A stretch of DNA of 64,000 bases from Ectopseudomonas khazarica (GCF_004521985.1 NZ_SBHZ01000002.1:186001-250000); one strand, 5' to 3'; shown: positions 35,268-44,361, counted from the first letter of the stretch. A program made the numbers and translations. The notes: a model not told the origin generated them from the sequence alone.

Positions 35268-36997
35268 CAGCCACGCTCCATCGCACTGTCCCATACCTGG
35301 ATGAACTGCCGGGCATCGACCTCGCCGGTGATGCGCTGCTGGCGTCGCTCCGCGCCGTCCGGGCCGATCAGCAGCAGCGTCGGCGGCCCCAGCACGCGAT
35401 AGCGGCCGAGCAGCTGATTGCTCGCGGCGCCCGGCGCGGTGACGTCCAGTCGCAGTTTACGCGCCTGCGCCAGGCGCGCCTGAACCTCGGCATTGCCGAA
35501 GACCTCGCGCTCCATGACCTTGCACGACACGCACCAGTCGGCGTAGTAGTCCACCAGCACCCACTGCCCACTGGCCTTCGCCGCCTCCAGTTCACGCTGC
35601 AGATGCTCGGGCTCGTGCACGTCGACGAAACCCGTGCTGCGCGCCTCGGTCTGCGGCGCCGCCACGGCGCTGAACACCCCCAGCGGCCGCATCGGGTCAT
35701 GCCCACCGCCCGCTGCCCCGAGCACCATCGCCACGCCCCACAGGCCCAGCAGCGCGGCGCCGGCGTGGGCCAGCGCACGCTGCCGCTGCAGCTGCCCCGC
35801 CAGGTGCAACAGGCTGCTGGCCGCCAGCACCAGCCAGGCACCACTCAGCGCCAGCCAGGTGGATTCGCCCAGCAGCGGTTGCAGCAGGTACAGCGCGGTG
35901 CCCAGGAAGAGAAACCCGAACACCGCCTTGACCCGCGCCATCCACGGCCCGGGACGGGGCAGGAAACGCTGGCCGAGCGTCACCAGCAACACCAGCGGCG
36001 TACCGATACCCAGGCCGAGGGCGAACAGCACCAGGCCACCCTGCAACAGATCACCGCTCTGCCCGATGAACAGCAGCGCAGCCGCCAGTGGCGCGGTCAT
36101 GCACGGCCCGACCAGCAGCCCGGAAAGCACCCCGAGCAACCCGGCGCCAAGCAGGCTGCCGCCCTCGCGCCCACGCCCGGCCCGCTCCAGGCGGTCACGC
36201 AGCGCGGCAGGCAGCTGCAGCTCGAAGAAGCCGAACATCGGCAACGCCAGCACCACGAACAGCGCCGCGAACGAGGCGATCAGCCAGGGCTGTTGCAACA
36301 GGCTCTGCAGGTTCGCCCCGAGCAGCGCGGCGACGACGCCAAGCAGGGCGTAGACCAGCGCCATGCTCAGCGCATAGCTGCCTGCCAGGGCGAAACCACG
36401 CGCCGGCGAAGCCCGGCTGCCCACCACGATGCCGGCCAGAATCGGCAGCATCGGCAACGAACAGGGGGTGAACGCCAGCAACAGGCCGAGGCCGAAGAAC
36501 ACCGCCATGCTCAGCCACAGCGCCTGCTGCTGCAGGCCGTCGAGCAGCGCCAGGTCGTCGGCCTGGGCGACGTTGATGGCGCCGCCACCGCCAAGGTCGA
36601 GGGTGCGGCTCTGCGGCGGGTAGCACAGGCCGGCATCGGCACAGCCCTGCCACTGCACCTCGATACGCCCACGGGCCTCGGCCGGCAGGCTCAGTTGCAG
36701 ACGCTCACGGTAGATCTGCGAGGCGCCGAAGTACTCGTCCTCATGCGCCAGCCCCGTGGGCAGTTCAGGGGCATGCGCGTCCGCCAGACCGATGAACTTC
36801 AGGCGCTGCCGATACAGGTAATAGCCTGGCGCGATGTCCCAGCTCAGTGTCGTTGCGCCCCCATCCTGCTGCTGCACATCGAACACGAACGCCTGATCGA
36901 CAGGCAGGAATTCCTCGTCCGCGCGCGGGCCGTCGAACGGCAGTGCGGCGAACACGGAGGAGCAGAACAGGCTCAGCAGAAGGATGACGACACGCAT
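35267..36997 (-). CDS. dsbD: Thiol:disulfide interchange protein DsbD
   Basis: A 576-residue transmembrane reductant carrier that passes electrons from cytosolic thioredoxin to periplasmic DsbE/DsbG. It has a signal peptide (1-17), the alpha domain with CADAGLCYPP, a central membrane domain of eight helices with the cysteine segments FTPCSLPMLPILAG and VGPCMTAPLAAALL, and a C-terminal thioredoxin domain with DWCVSCKVMEREVF (about 480-495). It is the first gene of the operon and is divergent from the dsbRS system, its probable regulator. Confidence 0.93.
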   Translation of the reverse strand: MRVVILLLSLFCSSVFAALPFDGPRADEEFLPVDQAFVFDVQQQDGGATTLSWDIAPGYYLYRQRLKFIGLADAHAPELPTGLAHEDEYFGASQIYRERLQLSLPAEARGRIEVQWQGCADAGLCYPPQSRTLDLGGGGAINVAQADDLALLDGLQQQALWLSMAVFFGLGLLLAFTPCSLPMLPILAGIVVGSRASPARGFALAGSYALSMALVYALLGVVAALLGANLQSLLQQPWLIASFAALFVVLALPMFGFFELQLPAALRDRLERAGRGREGGSLLGAGLLGVLSGLLVGPCMTAPLAAALLFIGQSGDLLQGGLVLFALGLGIGTPLVLLVTLGQRFLPRPGPWMARVKAVFGFLFLGTALYLLQPLLGESTWLALSGAWLVLAASSLLHLAGQLQRQRALAHAGAALLGLWGVAMVLGAAGGGHDPMRPLGVFSAVAAPQTEARSTGFVDVHEPEHLQRELEAAKASGQWVLVDYYADWCVSCKVMEREVFGNAEVQARLAQARKLRLDVTAPGAASNQLLGRYRVLGPPTLLLIGPDGAERRQQRITGEVDARQFIQVWDSAMERG

Positions 36998-37042
36998 GCG
37001 GGCACCTTGAAATCCAGGATGCGTCGAGCATGCCAGAGGGCA

Positions 37043-37061
37043 ATTAACAGGCGATTAACAG
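37043..37061. promoter_or_regulatory. Direct repeat, probable DsbR binding site between dsbD and dsbR
   Basis: ATTAACAG occurs twice (37043-37050 and 37054-37061), spaced 11 bp start to start, the pattern used by OmpR/PhoB-class regulators. A related ATTAAGACAG lies inverted about 30 bp away (37089-37098 region). The site is in the 144-bp divergent promoter region. Confidence 0.65.
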
Positions 37062-37141
37062 TGCCCGGGGCAGCGCCGATAATCCTGTCTTAATCGGGAT
37101 GAGCGATACTGTCGACTCGCCCTTCTCGCGCCCTTTCGAAC

Positions 37142-37822
37142 ATGCACGTGCTCCTCACCGAAGACAACTCGCTGATCGCCAGTGGCCTGATCGCAGGCCT
37201 GCAGGCACAGGGCTTCACCGTCGCTCACACCGCCAGCGCGGCGGCGACGCAAAGCCTGTTGCAGCACAGTCACTTCGACCTGCTGATCCTCGATCTCGGC
37301 CTGCCCGACGAAGACGGCCTGAACCTGCTGCGCCGCCTGCGCCGTGACGGCCTGGCCCTGCCGGTGCTGGTCCTCACCGCGCGCGACGCCGTGGCCGAGC
37401 GTGTCGCCGGCCTGCAGGCGGGTGCCGACGACTACCTGACCAAGCCCTTCGACCTGCGCGAGCTGGCCGCACGCCTGCATGCCCTGCTGCGCCGCGCAGC
37501 CGGCAGGACCACGCACCTGATCGAGCATGGCCCGCTGCAGTACGACCCGACCCGCTGCACCGTCAGCCTCGCCGGCGTCCCCGTCGACCTGTCGCGGCGC
37601 GAACAGGCGCTGTTGCAGGCGCTGCTGCAGAATCCGGGGCGGATTCTCAGCGGCGAGCACCTCAAGGACTCGGTGTACGGCCTGGACGATGACGTCGAGA
37701 GCAATGCCCTCAACGTGCACATCCATCACCTGCGCCGCAAGCTCGGCAACGGCATCGTCGAGACCGTGCGCGGCCTGGGCTACCGGCTCGGCACCGCCGG
37801 CCACGAGGAGCAGCCCCGATGA
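37142..37822 (+). CDS. dsbR: OmpR-class response regulator DsbR
   Basis: A 226-residue response regulator with a receiver domain (phosphoacceptor D51 in LILDLGLPDEDG; acidic pair in LLTEDNS; lysine in YLTKPFD) and a C-terminal winged helix (about 130-220) ending VETVRGLGYRLG. It sits divergent to dsbD-dsbE-dsbG and 4 bp overlapped with its sensor. In P. aeruginosa the syntenic pair is DsbRS, reported as copper-responsive and activating the dsb genes. Confidence 0.88.
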   Translation: MHVLLTEDNSLIASGLIAGLQAQGFTVAHTASAAATQSLLQHSHFDLLILDLGLPDEDGLNLLRRLRRDGLALPVLVLTARDAVAERVAGLQAGADDYLTKPFDLRELAARLHALLRRAAGRTTHLIEHGPLQYDPTRCTVSLAGVPVDLSRREQALLQALLQNPGRILSGEHLKDSVYGLDDDVESNALNVHIHHLRRKLGNGIVETVRGLGYRLGTAGHEEQPR

Positions 37823-39153
37823 GCCTGCGCCTGCGTCTGACCCTCGGCCTCGGTGCCGCCTTCGTGCTGCTCTGGTCACTGGCCGCCACCTGGATGCTCT
37901 ACGACCTGCGCAGCCAGCTGCTGCAGTCGCTCGACGAACGCCTGGCCGCCTCGGCCCGCATGGTCGCCGGCCTGCTGGTGCAATTGCCGCAGGCGCGCAC
38001 CAGCCAGGACGGCAGCACCCGCCTGAGTGCGGAGCAGCTGGGCATTCCCAATGGCCTGGCCTGCCAGATCAGCTCGCTGCGCGGCGAGGTGCTGGCACGC
38101 AGCCACTCGACGCCGGAGAACATGCTCGATGCCAGCCAGCAGGGCTTCCACGATCAGGTCATCGGTGACCAGCTGTGGCGCAGCTTCACCCTGATCCAGG
38201 ATGACCTGCGCATCACCACCGCCGACCGCCTGGATGAACGGGCCACGCTGCAGCGCTCGATCCTGCTGGCCGCTGCGGTGCCGGTGGCGGTCGCCCTGCT
38301 CGGCAGCCTCGCCCTGCTCTGGGTCGGCCTGGGGCGGGGCCTGGCGCCGCTGGAGCGAATCCGGGCGGCGCTCGCCGGACGCAGCGCCAACGCCAGCGAA
38401 CCGCTGCCGTTGACCGACCTGCCCGCCGAGCTGGCGCCGCTGGTGGAGGCACAGAACCAGCTGTTCCAGCGCATCGGCGCCACCCTGGAGCGCGAGCGGC
38501 GCCTGACCGACGATGCCGCCCACGAACTGCGCAGCCCGCTGACTGCGGTAAAAACCCACCTGCAGGTCGCGGCCATGACCGAGGGTGAGCCGGCACGGAT
38601 CGCCATCGCCATGGCGGAACAGGGCGCCGATCACCTGCAGCGCATACTCGAACAGCTACTGATGCTCGCACGGGTCGAAGGCAACCTGCCCTTCGATGAA
38701 GGCCTGCCATGCCGCCCGCTGGAAATCGCGCAGCAGGCCATCGCCGATGCGACGCACAAGCCGGGTGCGGCCGTAGAACTGAGTGTTGCCGACGACCTGT
38801 CCGAGCAGTGCCTGGCCATGCCCCCGGCCCTGGCCATCGCTGCTTTGCGCAACCTGCTGGAGAACGCCCGCCGGCACACGAGGCCAGGCACCCAGGTAGA
38901 CCTGCACATCGCACGCGACGGCCAGGGTCGCGTGCGCTTCAGCATCCGCGACCAGGGCCCGGGCATCACCCCCGAGCGCCTGCAACGCGTCACCGAGCGC
39001 TTCTGGCGCAGCGCCGACAGCGACGGCAGTGGCCTGGGCCTGTCCATCGTCAAGGCCATCGCCGAACGCTGCGGCTGCAGCCTGCAGTTCATCGCCCATG
39101 CCGATGGCCTGGAGGTGTGCCTCGCGGCCCGGCTGCGCAACGAAGGCGGCTGA
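37819..39153 (+). CDS. dsbS: Sensor histidine kinase DsbS
   Basis: A 444-residue membrane kinase: transmembrane helices at about 8-28 and 148-170 enclosing a periplasmic sensor of about 120 residues, a HAMP-like linker, HisKA with H235 in DDAAHELRSPLTAVK, and a HATPase domain with NLLENARRHT, RDQGPGI and SGLGLSIVKAIAE. The only periplasmic cysteine is Cys82 (codon at 38062). From memory, Cys82 is the residue reported as important for copper sensing in P. aeruginosa DsbS. ATG overlaps the dsbR stop. Confidence 0.88.
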   Translation: MSLRLRLTLGLGAAFVLLWSLAATWMLYDLRSQLLQSLDERLAASARMVAGLLVQLPQARTSQDGSTRLSAEQLGIPNGLACQISSLRGEVLARSHSTPENMLDASQQGFHDQVIGDQLWRSFTLIQDDLRITTADRLDERATLQRSILLAAAVPVAVALLGSLALLWVGLGRGLAPLERIRAALAGRSANASEPLPLTDLPAELAPLVEAQNQLFQRIGATLERERRLTDDAAHELRSPLTAVKTHLQVAAMTEGEPARIAIAMAEQGADHLQRILEQLLMLARVEGNLPFDEGLPCRPLEIAQQAIADATHKPGAAVELSVADDLSEQCLAMPPALAIAALRNLLENARRHTRPGTQVDLHIARDGQGRVRFSIRDQGPGITPERLQRVTERFWRSADSDGSGLGLSIVKAIAERCGCSLQFIAHADGLEVCLAARLRNEGG

Positions 39154-39164
39154 GCGACGCGCTC

Positions 39165-41699
39165 TTACTTGCGCGGCTTGGCACGTGCCGTGGGTTCGGC
39201 GATCAGCGGATCGTCCGGCCAGTAGTGCTTCGGGTAGCGCCCCTTCAGGTCCTTCTTCACGTCCAGGTAGGTATTGGCCCAGAAGCTGGCCAGGTCCTGG
39301 GTCACCTGTACCGGCCGGCGCGCCGGCGACAGCAGGTGCAACTTGAGGCCCAGGCGACCGCCTGCGATGCGCGGCGTGGCCGCCAGGCCGAACAGCTCCT
39401 GCAGGCGCACCGCGAGTACCGGCGGGTTTTCCGTGTAGTCGATGGCGATGCGCGAACCGGACGGCACGCTCAGCGCGCGCGGGGCCAGCTCGTCGAGGCG
39501 TTGCGGCAGCGGCCAGGGCAGCAGCGTCTGCAGGATCGCCGACAGGTCGAGGCTGGCGAAGTGGCTGAGTCGGTTGACCTTGCCCAGGAACGGCGTCAGC
39601 CACTGATCGAGACTGGCCAGCAGCGCCGCATCGGCCAGGTCCGGCCATTCGCTCTGCCCCTGCGCCTGCAGGTCCAGCTCGCGCAGCAGCGCCACGCGCG
39701 CCTGCCATTGGCGCAGCTCGGGCGTCCAGGGCAGCAGTTCCAGGCCCTTGCGCCGCACCAGGCCAACCAGCGCCCGGCAGCGCGCCGACTCATCGAGCGA
39801 GGCCAGGGCCTGGCGCTCCAGCACCAGCTCGCCGACCTTGCGCTGGCGCTCGGCACGCAGCGCACCTTCGCGCTCGTCCCAGTCGAGCACCTCCTGCTCC
39901 TCGACCTGCTCGGCCAGCTCGCCGGCGAACAATGCCGGGTCGAGATCGGCCGCCAGGTAGATCCGCTCCTCGCGCTGCCCTTGGCGGCTACCCAGATCGG
40001 CCACCACCAGCCATTCGTGCTTCATCAGGGCATCGGCCTCGCCGAACTGCGCAGCGCGGCCATTGGCCAGGCGGTAGTCGGCGCCACCGGCACGCCGCTG
40101 CTGGGCGATGCGATCGGGGTAGGCGAACGCCAGCAGGCAACCAAGCCAGCGCGGCTGATCGGGGTCGCTCACCGCCTGCGTCACCGGCCGCCCCTTGAGC
40201 TGCCCGCGGAACTGCCGGGCCAGTTGCCGGGCGCGCTGCACGGCGCCCTGTGCGTTACGTGCGACGCGGCCTTCCCCGCCGAGCAGGGCCAGGCGGCTGT
40301 GCAGGTCGGCGCCGCCACCGCGCAGGATGTCGCGTTCCGCCAGCAGCGCCGCCAGGTCACAGGCCAATGCGCCCAGCCCCAACGCCTGGCCACGCAGCAG
40401 CAGATGGGCGATTCGCGGGTGGCTGGGCAACTCGGCCATGGCCTGCCCGTGGGCATTCAAGGCGCCGCGCGCATCCAGGGCGCCGAGCCGTCCCAGCAGA
40501 TCGAGCGCCTGGGCATAGGTGGCCTGTGGCGGCATGTCGAGCCAGCTCAGCTCCTGTGGCGTCACGCCCCAGCGCAGCAGTTGCAGGGCCAGGCCGGCGA
40601 GATCGGCCTGGAGGATTTCCGCCGTGGAATAGGCGCTGAGCTGTTCGTGCTGGCTCTGCGACCACAGCCGGTAGCACACGCCGGGCTGCAAGCGCCCTGC
40701 GCGCCCCGCACGCTGGGTGGCGGAGGCACGGGAAATGCGCTGGGTGTCGAGGCGGGTCATGCCGCTGGCGGGGTCGAAGCGCGGGACGCGCGCCAGACCG
40801 GCGTCCACCACCACACGCACACCGTCGATGGTCAGGCTGGTTTCGGCGATGTTGGTGGCCAGCACCACCTTGCGCTTGCCGGCAGGCGCCGGGTCGATGG
40901 CCGCACGCTGGGCGTCGAGGTCCAGCTCGCCATGCAGCGGGCAGAGCAGGATGTCGTCGCGCCCCGCCAGGACCTCGCCCAGTTGCTCGGCCACCCGGCG
41001 AATCTCCGCCTGCCCGGGCAGGAACACCAGCAGGCTGCCGGGCTCGTCGGCCAGTGCCTGCTGGACGGTCTGCAGCACCCGGGGTTCGATCCACTCGCCA
41101 GCCTGGAACGGCGCCCCCCAGCGGATATCCACCGGGAACATGCGGCCTTCGCTGCGCAGCACCGGGGCATCGCCCAGCAGGCTGGCCAGGCGCTCGCCCT
41201 CCAGCGTGGCGGACATCAGCAGCACCTTGAGCGGCGCCTCGCCGCTGTCTTGCGCACGGAACATGGCGCGGCCGTTGAGCGTCAGCGCCAGGGCCAGGTC
41301 GGCATCCAGGCTGCGTTCGTGGAACTCGTCGAAGATCACCAGGCCGACGCCTTCCAGCGCCGGATCGTCCTGCAGACGCCGGGCGAGAATACCTTCGGTG
41401 ACCACCTCGATACGGGTGTTCGGCCCCACCTTGCTGTCCAGGCGGATGCGATACCCCACCGTCTCCCCAACGCGCTCGCCCAGCTCGCTGGCCAGGCGCT
41501 CGGCAGCCGCCCGCGCGGCCAGGCGACGCGGTTCGAGCATGACGATGGTCTGCCCGGCCAACCAGGGTGCATCGAGCAGGGCCAGGGGTACGCGGGTGGT
41601 CTTGCCGGCGCCGGGCGGGGCCTCCAGCACCACTTCGTGGCGGTCGCTCAGGGCCGCGCGCAAGGCAGGTAACAGGACGTCGATAGGCAGGGTGTTCAT
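39165..41699 (-). CDS. hrpB: ATP-dependent helicase HrpB
   Basis: An 844-residue DEAH-box helicase. Motifs: PPGAGKTT near residue 28, EPRRLAARAAAERLA, DEFHERS, MSATLEG, ATNIAETSLTIDGVR and SRASATQRAGRAGR, then the HA2 region and the HrpB C-terminal domain with ENPPVLAVRLQELFG. The length fits HrpB rather than HrpA. Its RNA target is not known in general. I used the second of two adjacent ATGs because GGAG is five bases before it. It is transcribed alone. Confidence 0.93.
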   Translation of the reverse strand: MNTLPIDVLLPALRAALSDRHEVVLEAPPGAGKTTRVPLALLDAPWLAGQTIVMLEPRRLAARAAAERLASELGERVGETVGYRIRLDSKVGPNTRIEVVTEGILARRLQDDPALEGVGLVIFDEFHERSLDADLALALTLNGRAMFRAQDSGEAPLKVLLMSATLEGERLASLLGDAPVLRSEGRMFPVDIRWGAPFQAGEWIEPRVLQTVQQALADEPGSLLVFLPGQAEIRRVAEQLGEVLAGRDDILLCPLHGELDLDAQRAAIDPAPAGKRKVVLATNIAETSLTIDGVRVVVDAGLARVPRFDPASGMTRLDTQRISRASATQRAGRAGRLQPGVCYRLWSQSQHEQLSAYSTAEILQADLAGLALQLLRWGVTPQELSWLDMPPQATYAQALDLLGRLGALDARGALNAHGQAMAELPSHPRIAHLLLRGQALGLGALACDLAALLAERDILRGGGADLHSRLALLGGEGRVARNAQGAVQRARQLARQFRGQLKGRPVTQAVSDPDQPRWLGCLLAFAYPDRIAQQRRAGGADYRLANGRAAQFGEADALMKHEWLVVADLGSRQGQREERIYLAADLDPALFAGELAEQVEEQEVLDWDEREGALRAERQRKVGELVLERQALASLDESARCRALVGLVRRKGLELLPWTPELRQWQARVALLRELDLQAQGQSEWPDLADAALLASLDQWLTPFLGKVNRLSHFASLDLSAILQTLLPWPLPQRLDELAPRALSVPSGSRIAIDYTENPPVLAVRLQELFGLAATPRIAGGRLGLKLHLLSPARRPVQVTQDLASFWANTYLDVKKDLKGRYPKHYWPDDPLIAEPTARAKPRK

Positions 41700-41846
41700 C
41701 ATATCTCCACAGCGAGCCGGCGATTATAGAGCAGCTCGGCATGGCGAACCGCCGGCGCCCTGACCGGTCTCATTGGCAACCGCGTGCACGTCGCGGTTTT
41801 GCAATGGCGAACTGCTATAGTTGCGCCACTTTTTCTGGAGGTGCTC

Positions 41847-42266
41847 ATGCGCACGAAATCCCGTGTCATCGCTGGCGTCGTCGCCGCGACCCTGCTGGCT
41901 CAACTGACGGCCTGCGGCTCGATCTTCTACCCGGATCGTCGCGGCCAGATCGAGGGCAGGATCGACCCCGTGATCGCCGGCGCCAACGCCATTGGCATCC
42001 TGTTCTACGTCATCCCCGGGCTGATCGCCTTCGCCGTGGACTTCGCCACCGGCGCCATCTACCTGCCGGAAGGGCAGACCGCTCAGGTCGACCCGCAACA
42101 GCTCAAGCAACTGGTCGGCGCTGACGGCCAGGTCGACCCGCTGGCGCTCAAGGCGCTGATCGAAACCAGCACCGGCCACCAGCTGCCGCTGGACGACCCG
42201 CGCCTGATCCAGCACAGCGGCAGCAGCGAACAGCTGGCCGCCTACGGCCTGCGCCCGGCGGCCTGA
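41847..42266 (+). CDS. Small lipoprotein of unknown function
   Basis: A 139-residue lipoprotein: signal with lipobox LTAC (Cys23), then CGSIFYPDRRGQIEGRIDPVIAGANAIGILFYVIPGLIAFAVDFATGAIYLP, in which a hydrophobic hairpin (about 45-70) may sit in the membrane. The C-terminal half has QVDPQQLKQLVGADGQVDP-type sequence. Pseudomonas homologues are common but uncharacterised and sometimes mislabelled as a nucleotidyltransferase. A perfect GGAGG precedes the ATG. The cation exporter gene follows by 4 bp. Confidence 0.78.
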   Translation: MRTKSRVIAGVVAATLLAQLTACGSIFYPDRRGQIEGRIDPVIAGANAIGILFYVIPGLIAFAVDFATGAIYLPEGQTAQVDPQQLKQLVGADGQVDPLALKALIETSTGHQLPLDDPRLIQHSGSSEQLAAYGLRPAA

Positions 42267-42270
42267 GTCC

Positions 42271-43152
42271 ATGCACGATCCGCAGCACGCCAGGCTGATG
42301 CGCCTGGCCACCCGGGCGGCGCTCGCGGTGGCGCTGACTCTGGTGCTGGCCAAGGCCGTCGCCTGGTGGCTGAGTGGCTCGGTCAGCCTGCTGGCCGGCC
42401 TCACCGACTCGCTGCTCGACAGCGCCGCCTCGCTGATCAACCTGGTCGCCGTGCATTTCGCCCTGCGCCCTGCCGACGAGGACCATCGCTACGGTCACGG
42501 CAAGGCCGAGGCACTGGCCGGGCTCGGCCAGGCGCTGTTCATCGGCGTCAGCGCCATCCTCATCGGCATGCAGGGCCTCGAGCGCCTGCAGGCGCCGCAA
42601 CCACTGGAAGCCGAAGGAGCCGGCATCGCCGTGATGCTGCTGGCCCTGGCGCTGACCATCGGCCTGCTGGCCTTCCAGCGCAAGGTGGTGCGCGAAACCG
42701 GCTCCACGGCGATCCACGCCGACTCCCTGCACTACCGCTCCGACATCCTGCTCAACGGCAGCATCCTCGTCGCCCTGCTCCTGACCCGCTTCGGCTGGCT
42801 GCAGATGGACGCCCTCTTCGCCATCGGCATCGCCCTCTACATCTTCTGGAGCGCCATCAGCATCGTTCGCGGCGCGGTGGCCGTGCTGATGGACGAGGAG
42901 CTGCCCGCCGACGTCAGCACGCAGATGCACGAACTGGCATGCGCCGTCCCCGGCGTACTCGGCGCGCATGACCTGCGCACCCGCGTTTCCGGCACGCGCT
43001 GGTTCGTCCAGCTGCACCTGGAGCTTCCCGGCGAGATGAGCCTGTCGCAGGCGCATGAGCATTGCGAAGCCGTGGAGAAGGCCATCCACGAGCGCTACCC
43101 GCGTGCCGAAGTGCTGGTGCATGCCGACCCGCAGGAAGTGGTCAAGCACTGA
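42271..43152 (+). CDS. fieF: Cation diffusion facilitator FieF/YiiP (zinc/iron exporter)
   Basis: A 293-residue six-helix metal/proton antiporter. The transport-site ligands seen in E. coli YiiP are present one position shifted: D46 and D50 (LTDSLLDSAAS), H154 and D158 (ADSLHYRSD). The C-terminal cytosolic domain has PGVLGAHDLRTR and HLELPGEMSLSQAHEHCEAVE, the metal-binding dimer interface. It would export zinc or ferrous iron. It probably shares a transcript with the lipoprotein gene upstream. Confidence 0.92.
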   Translation: MHDPQHARLMRLATRAALAVALTLVLAKAVAWWLSGSVSLLAGLTDSLLDSAASLINLVAVHFALRPADEDHRYGHGKAEALAGLGQALFIGVSAILIGMQGLERLQAPQPLEAEGAGIAVMLLALALTIGLLAFQRKVVRETGSTAIHADSLHYRSDILLNGSILVALLLTRFGWLQMDALFAIGIALYIFWSAISIVRGAVAVLMDEELPADVSTQMHELACAVPGVLGAHDLRTRVSGTRWFVQLHLELPGEMSLSQAHEHCEAVEKAIHERYPRAEVLVHADPQEVVKH

Positions 43153-43185
43153 TCCCCCACCAGCCCCTGCCAGACAGCGGGCAAT

Positions 43186-43375
43186 AAAAAAGGGGCCTCG
43201 CGGCCCCCTCGGGAAATCTGTCCGGTGCTGGCGGTGTTGTCGCCGCTTTCGTCGCCCGCCTGGTTGGGCAGTGCGGACCCGGGTGCCGGTGCGATCCGGT
43301 AGGACCGTCGGCGCCGACTCACCTGGTTGGGCGATGCCGGTAGGACTTATCGTCCGGGCCGTGAAACTGAGAGAA
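43186..43375 (-). ncRNA. Candidate small RNA antisense to no gene, fieF-lrp intergenic region
   Basis: The 340-bp gap after fieF contains no ORF with coding character. On the minus strand it ends in a very good intrinsic terminator: GGGGCC-GCGA-GGCCCC followed by six Ts (43207 down to 43186). There is no minus-strand gene within 1.4 kb upstream that would need it. Within the putative RNA the blocks GTCCTACCGG and GCCCAACCAGG each occur twice. The 5' end is a guess, since no clear promoter hexamers were found. Confidence 0.45.
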
Positions 43376-43399
43376 AGCTTACGCCCATGGCGCCGAAAT

Positions 43400-43439
43400 A
43401 AGATTGCTAAGATTGCTTACAAACTTATCGATTGCGCAA
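43400..43439. promoter_or_regulatory. Tandem repeat and palindrome upstream of the Lrp-type gene
   Basis: AAGATTGCT is repeated head-to-tail (43400-43408, 43409-43417), followed by the 10-bp palindrome ATTGCGCAAT (43430-43439). Lrp/AsnC proteins commonly bind A/T-rich dyads in their own promoters, so this could be an autoregulatory operator. It is also where a minus-strand RNA promoter would lie. Confidence 0.5.
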
Positions 43440-43493
43440 TTTACAGCTAAAGGAGCACTATTTATCGCAATCCAATAATGAGCCAGTAGAAAA

Positions 43494-43973
43494 ATGGACA
43501 AACTCGACCGTTACGACCTGAACATTCTCGCCGAATTGCAGCGCAACGCTGCCCTGTCCAACCAGGAACTCGCCGAACGCATCGGCCTGTCGCCCTCCCC
43601 CTGCTCGCGCCGGGTCAAGCAGCTGGAAGACGATGGCTACATCACCGGCCAGGTCGCCCTGCTGGATCGCAAGAAACTCGGCCTGAGCCTGACCGCCTAC
43701 GTGCTGATCGGCATGGACCGGCATACGCCGGAGCGCTTCGAGCATTTCCAGGAGGAGATCCGCAAGTGCCCCGAGGTGCTGGAGTGCTGCCTGGTCACCG
43801 GGATGGATGCCGACTACCAGCTCAAGGTGGTGGTGCCGGACATGGATCACTATCAGAAGCTGCTACTGGGTACGCTGACCCGCATCGACGGGGTGTCCAG
43901 CGTGCGCTCGAGCTTCGTGCTGCAGCAGATCCTTTCCAGCACTCAGCTGCCGCTGCAACACCTGCGCGACTGA
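43494..43973 (+). CDS. Lrp/AsnC-family transcriptional regulator
   Basis: A 159-residue feast/famine regulator. The N-terminal helix-turn-helix spans about residues 5-55 (YDLNILAELQRNAALSNQELAERIGLSPSPCSRRVKQLE) and the C-terminal RAM/ligand domain about 65-150 (ECCLVTGMDADYQLKVVVPDMDHYQ). It is not the global Lrp itself judging by sequence; ligand and targets are unknown. The ribosome site is weak, and an AGGAG sits too far upstream at 43451. Possible self-operators lie ahead of it. Confidence 0.88.
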   Translation: MDKLDRYDLNILAELQRNAALSNQELAERIGLSPSPCSRRVKQLEDDGYITGQVALLDRKKLGLSLTAYVLIGMDRHTPERFEHFQEEIRKCPEVLECCLVTGMDADYQLKVVVPDMDHYQKLLLGTLTRIDGVSSVRSSFVLQQILSSTQLPLQHLRD

Positions 43974-44020
43974 AGGTCGCAGGGAGTAAAGGATCACGAC
44001 GCGCTCTGGATCAGGGCGCG

Positions 44021-44026
44021 TATAAT
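44021..44026 (+). promoter_or_regulatory. Consensus -10 element (TATAAT) for the DUF2788 gene
   Basis: A perfect TATAAT preceded by GCG lies 38 bp before the ATG at 44064. No good -35 hexamer is seen 16-18 bp upstream. Confidence 0.6.
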
Positions 44027-44063
44027 GCCAGCCCCGCGTTTTCCATCCGAATCACGAGGCTCC

Positions 44064-44282
44064 ATGGAAACCGAACAATTCGAAGCGCTGATGATGTACG
44101 TCCTGGTGGGCGGACTGATCCTGTTCATGTTCTTCATCATCTGGGACCTGGCCAAGAAGTCCAAGGCCGGCCGCCTGGGTACCGCCATTCTGTTCCTCGG
44201 CCTGGGACTGTGCCTGTTCGCCTTCCTGGCCAAGCCGATCATCACCTACATCATCGAGACCGCGCGCGGCATCCACGGCTGA
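44064..44282 (+). CDS. DUF2788 small membrane protein
   Basis: A 72-residue protein with two transmembrane helices (about 10-30 and 41-62): MMYVLVGGLILFMFFIIWDLAKKSKAG then a second hydrophobic helix ending ITYIIETARGIHG. Length and layout match DUF2788, a conserved family without known function. It starts after GAGG at 44056-44059 and has its own promoter. Confidence 0.83.
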   Translation: METEQFEALMMYVLVGGLILFMFFIIWDLAKKSKAGRLGTAILFLGLGLCLFAFLAKPIITYIIETARGIHG

Positions 44283-44361
44283 CGCCGGCGCCCGCCCCAC
44301 ACAATTTCTCACCGACCCCAAGCCGTCAGCAGAAACGGCCCGTTGTTAACAAGGAGTTCAC

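Noticed and set aside
43478-43489. Three-codon ORF (ATG AGC CAG TAG) ahead of the Lrp gene
   Set aside because: Too short and without a well-spaced ribosome site to call a leader peptide.
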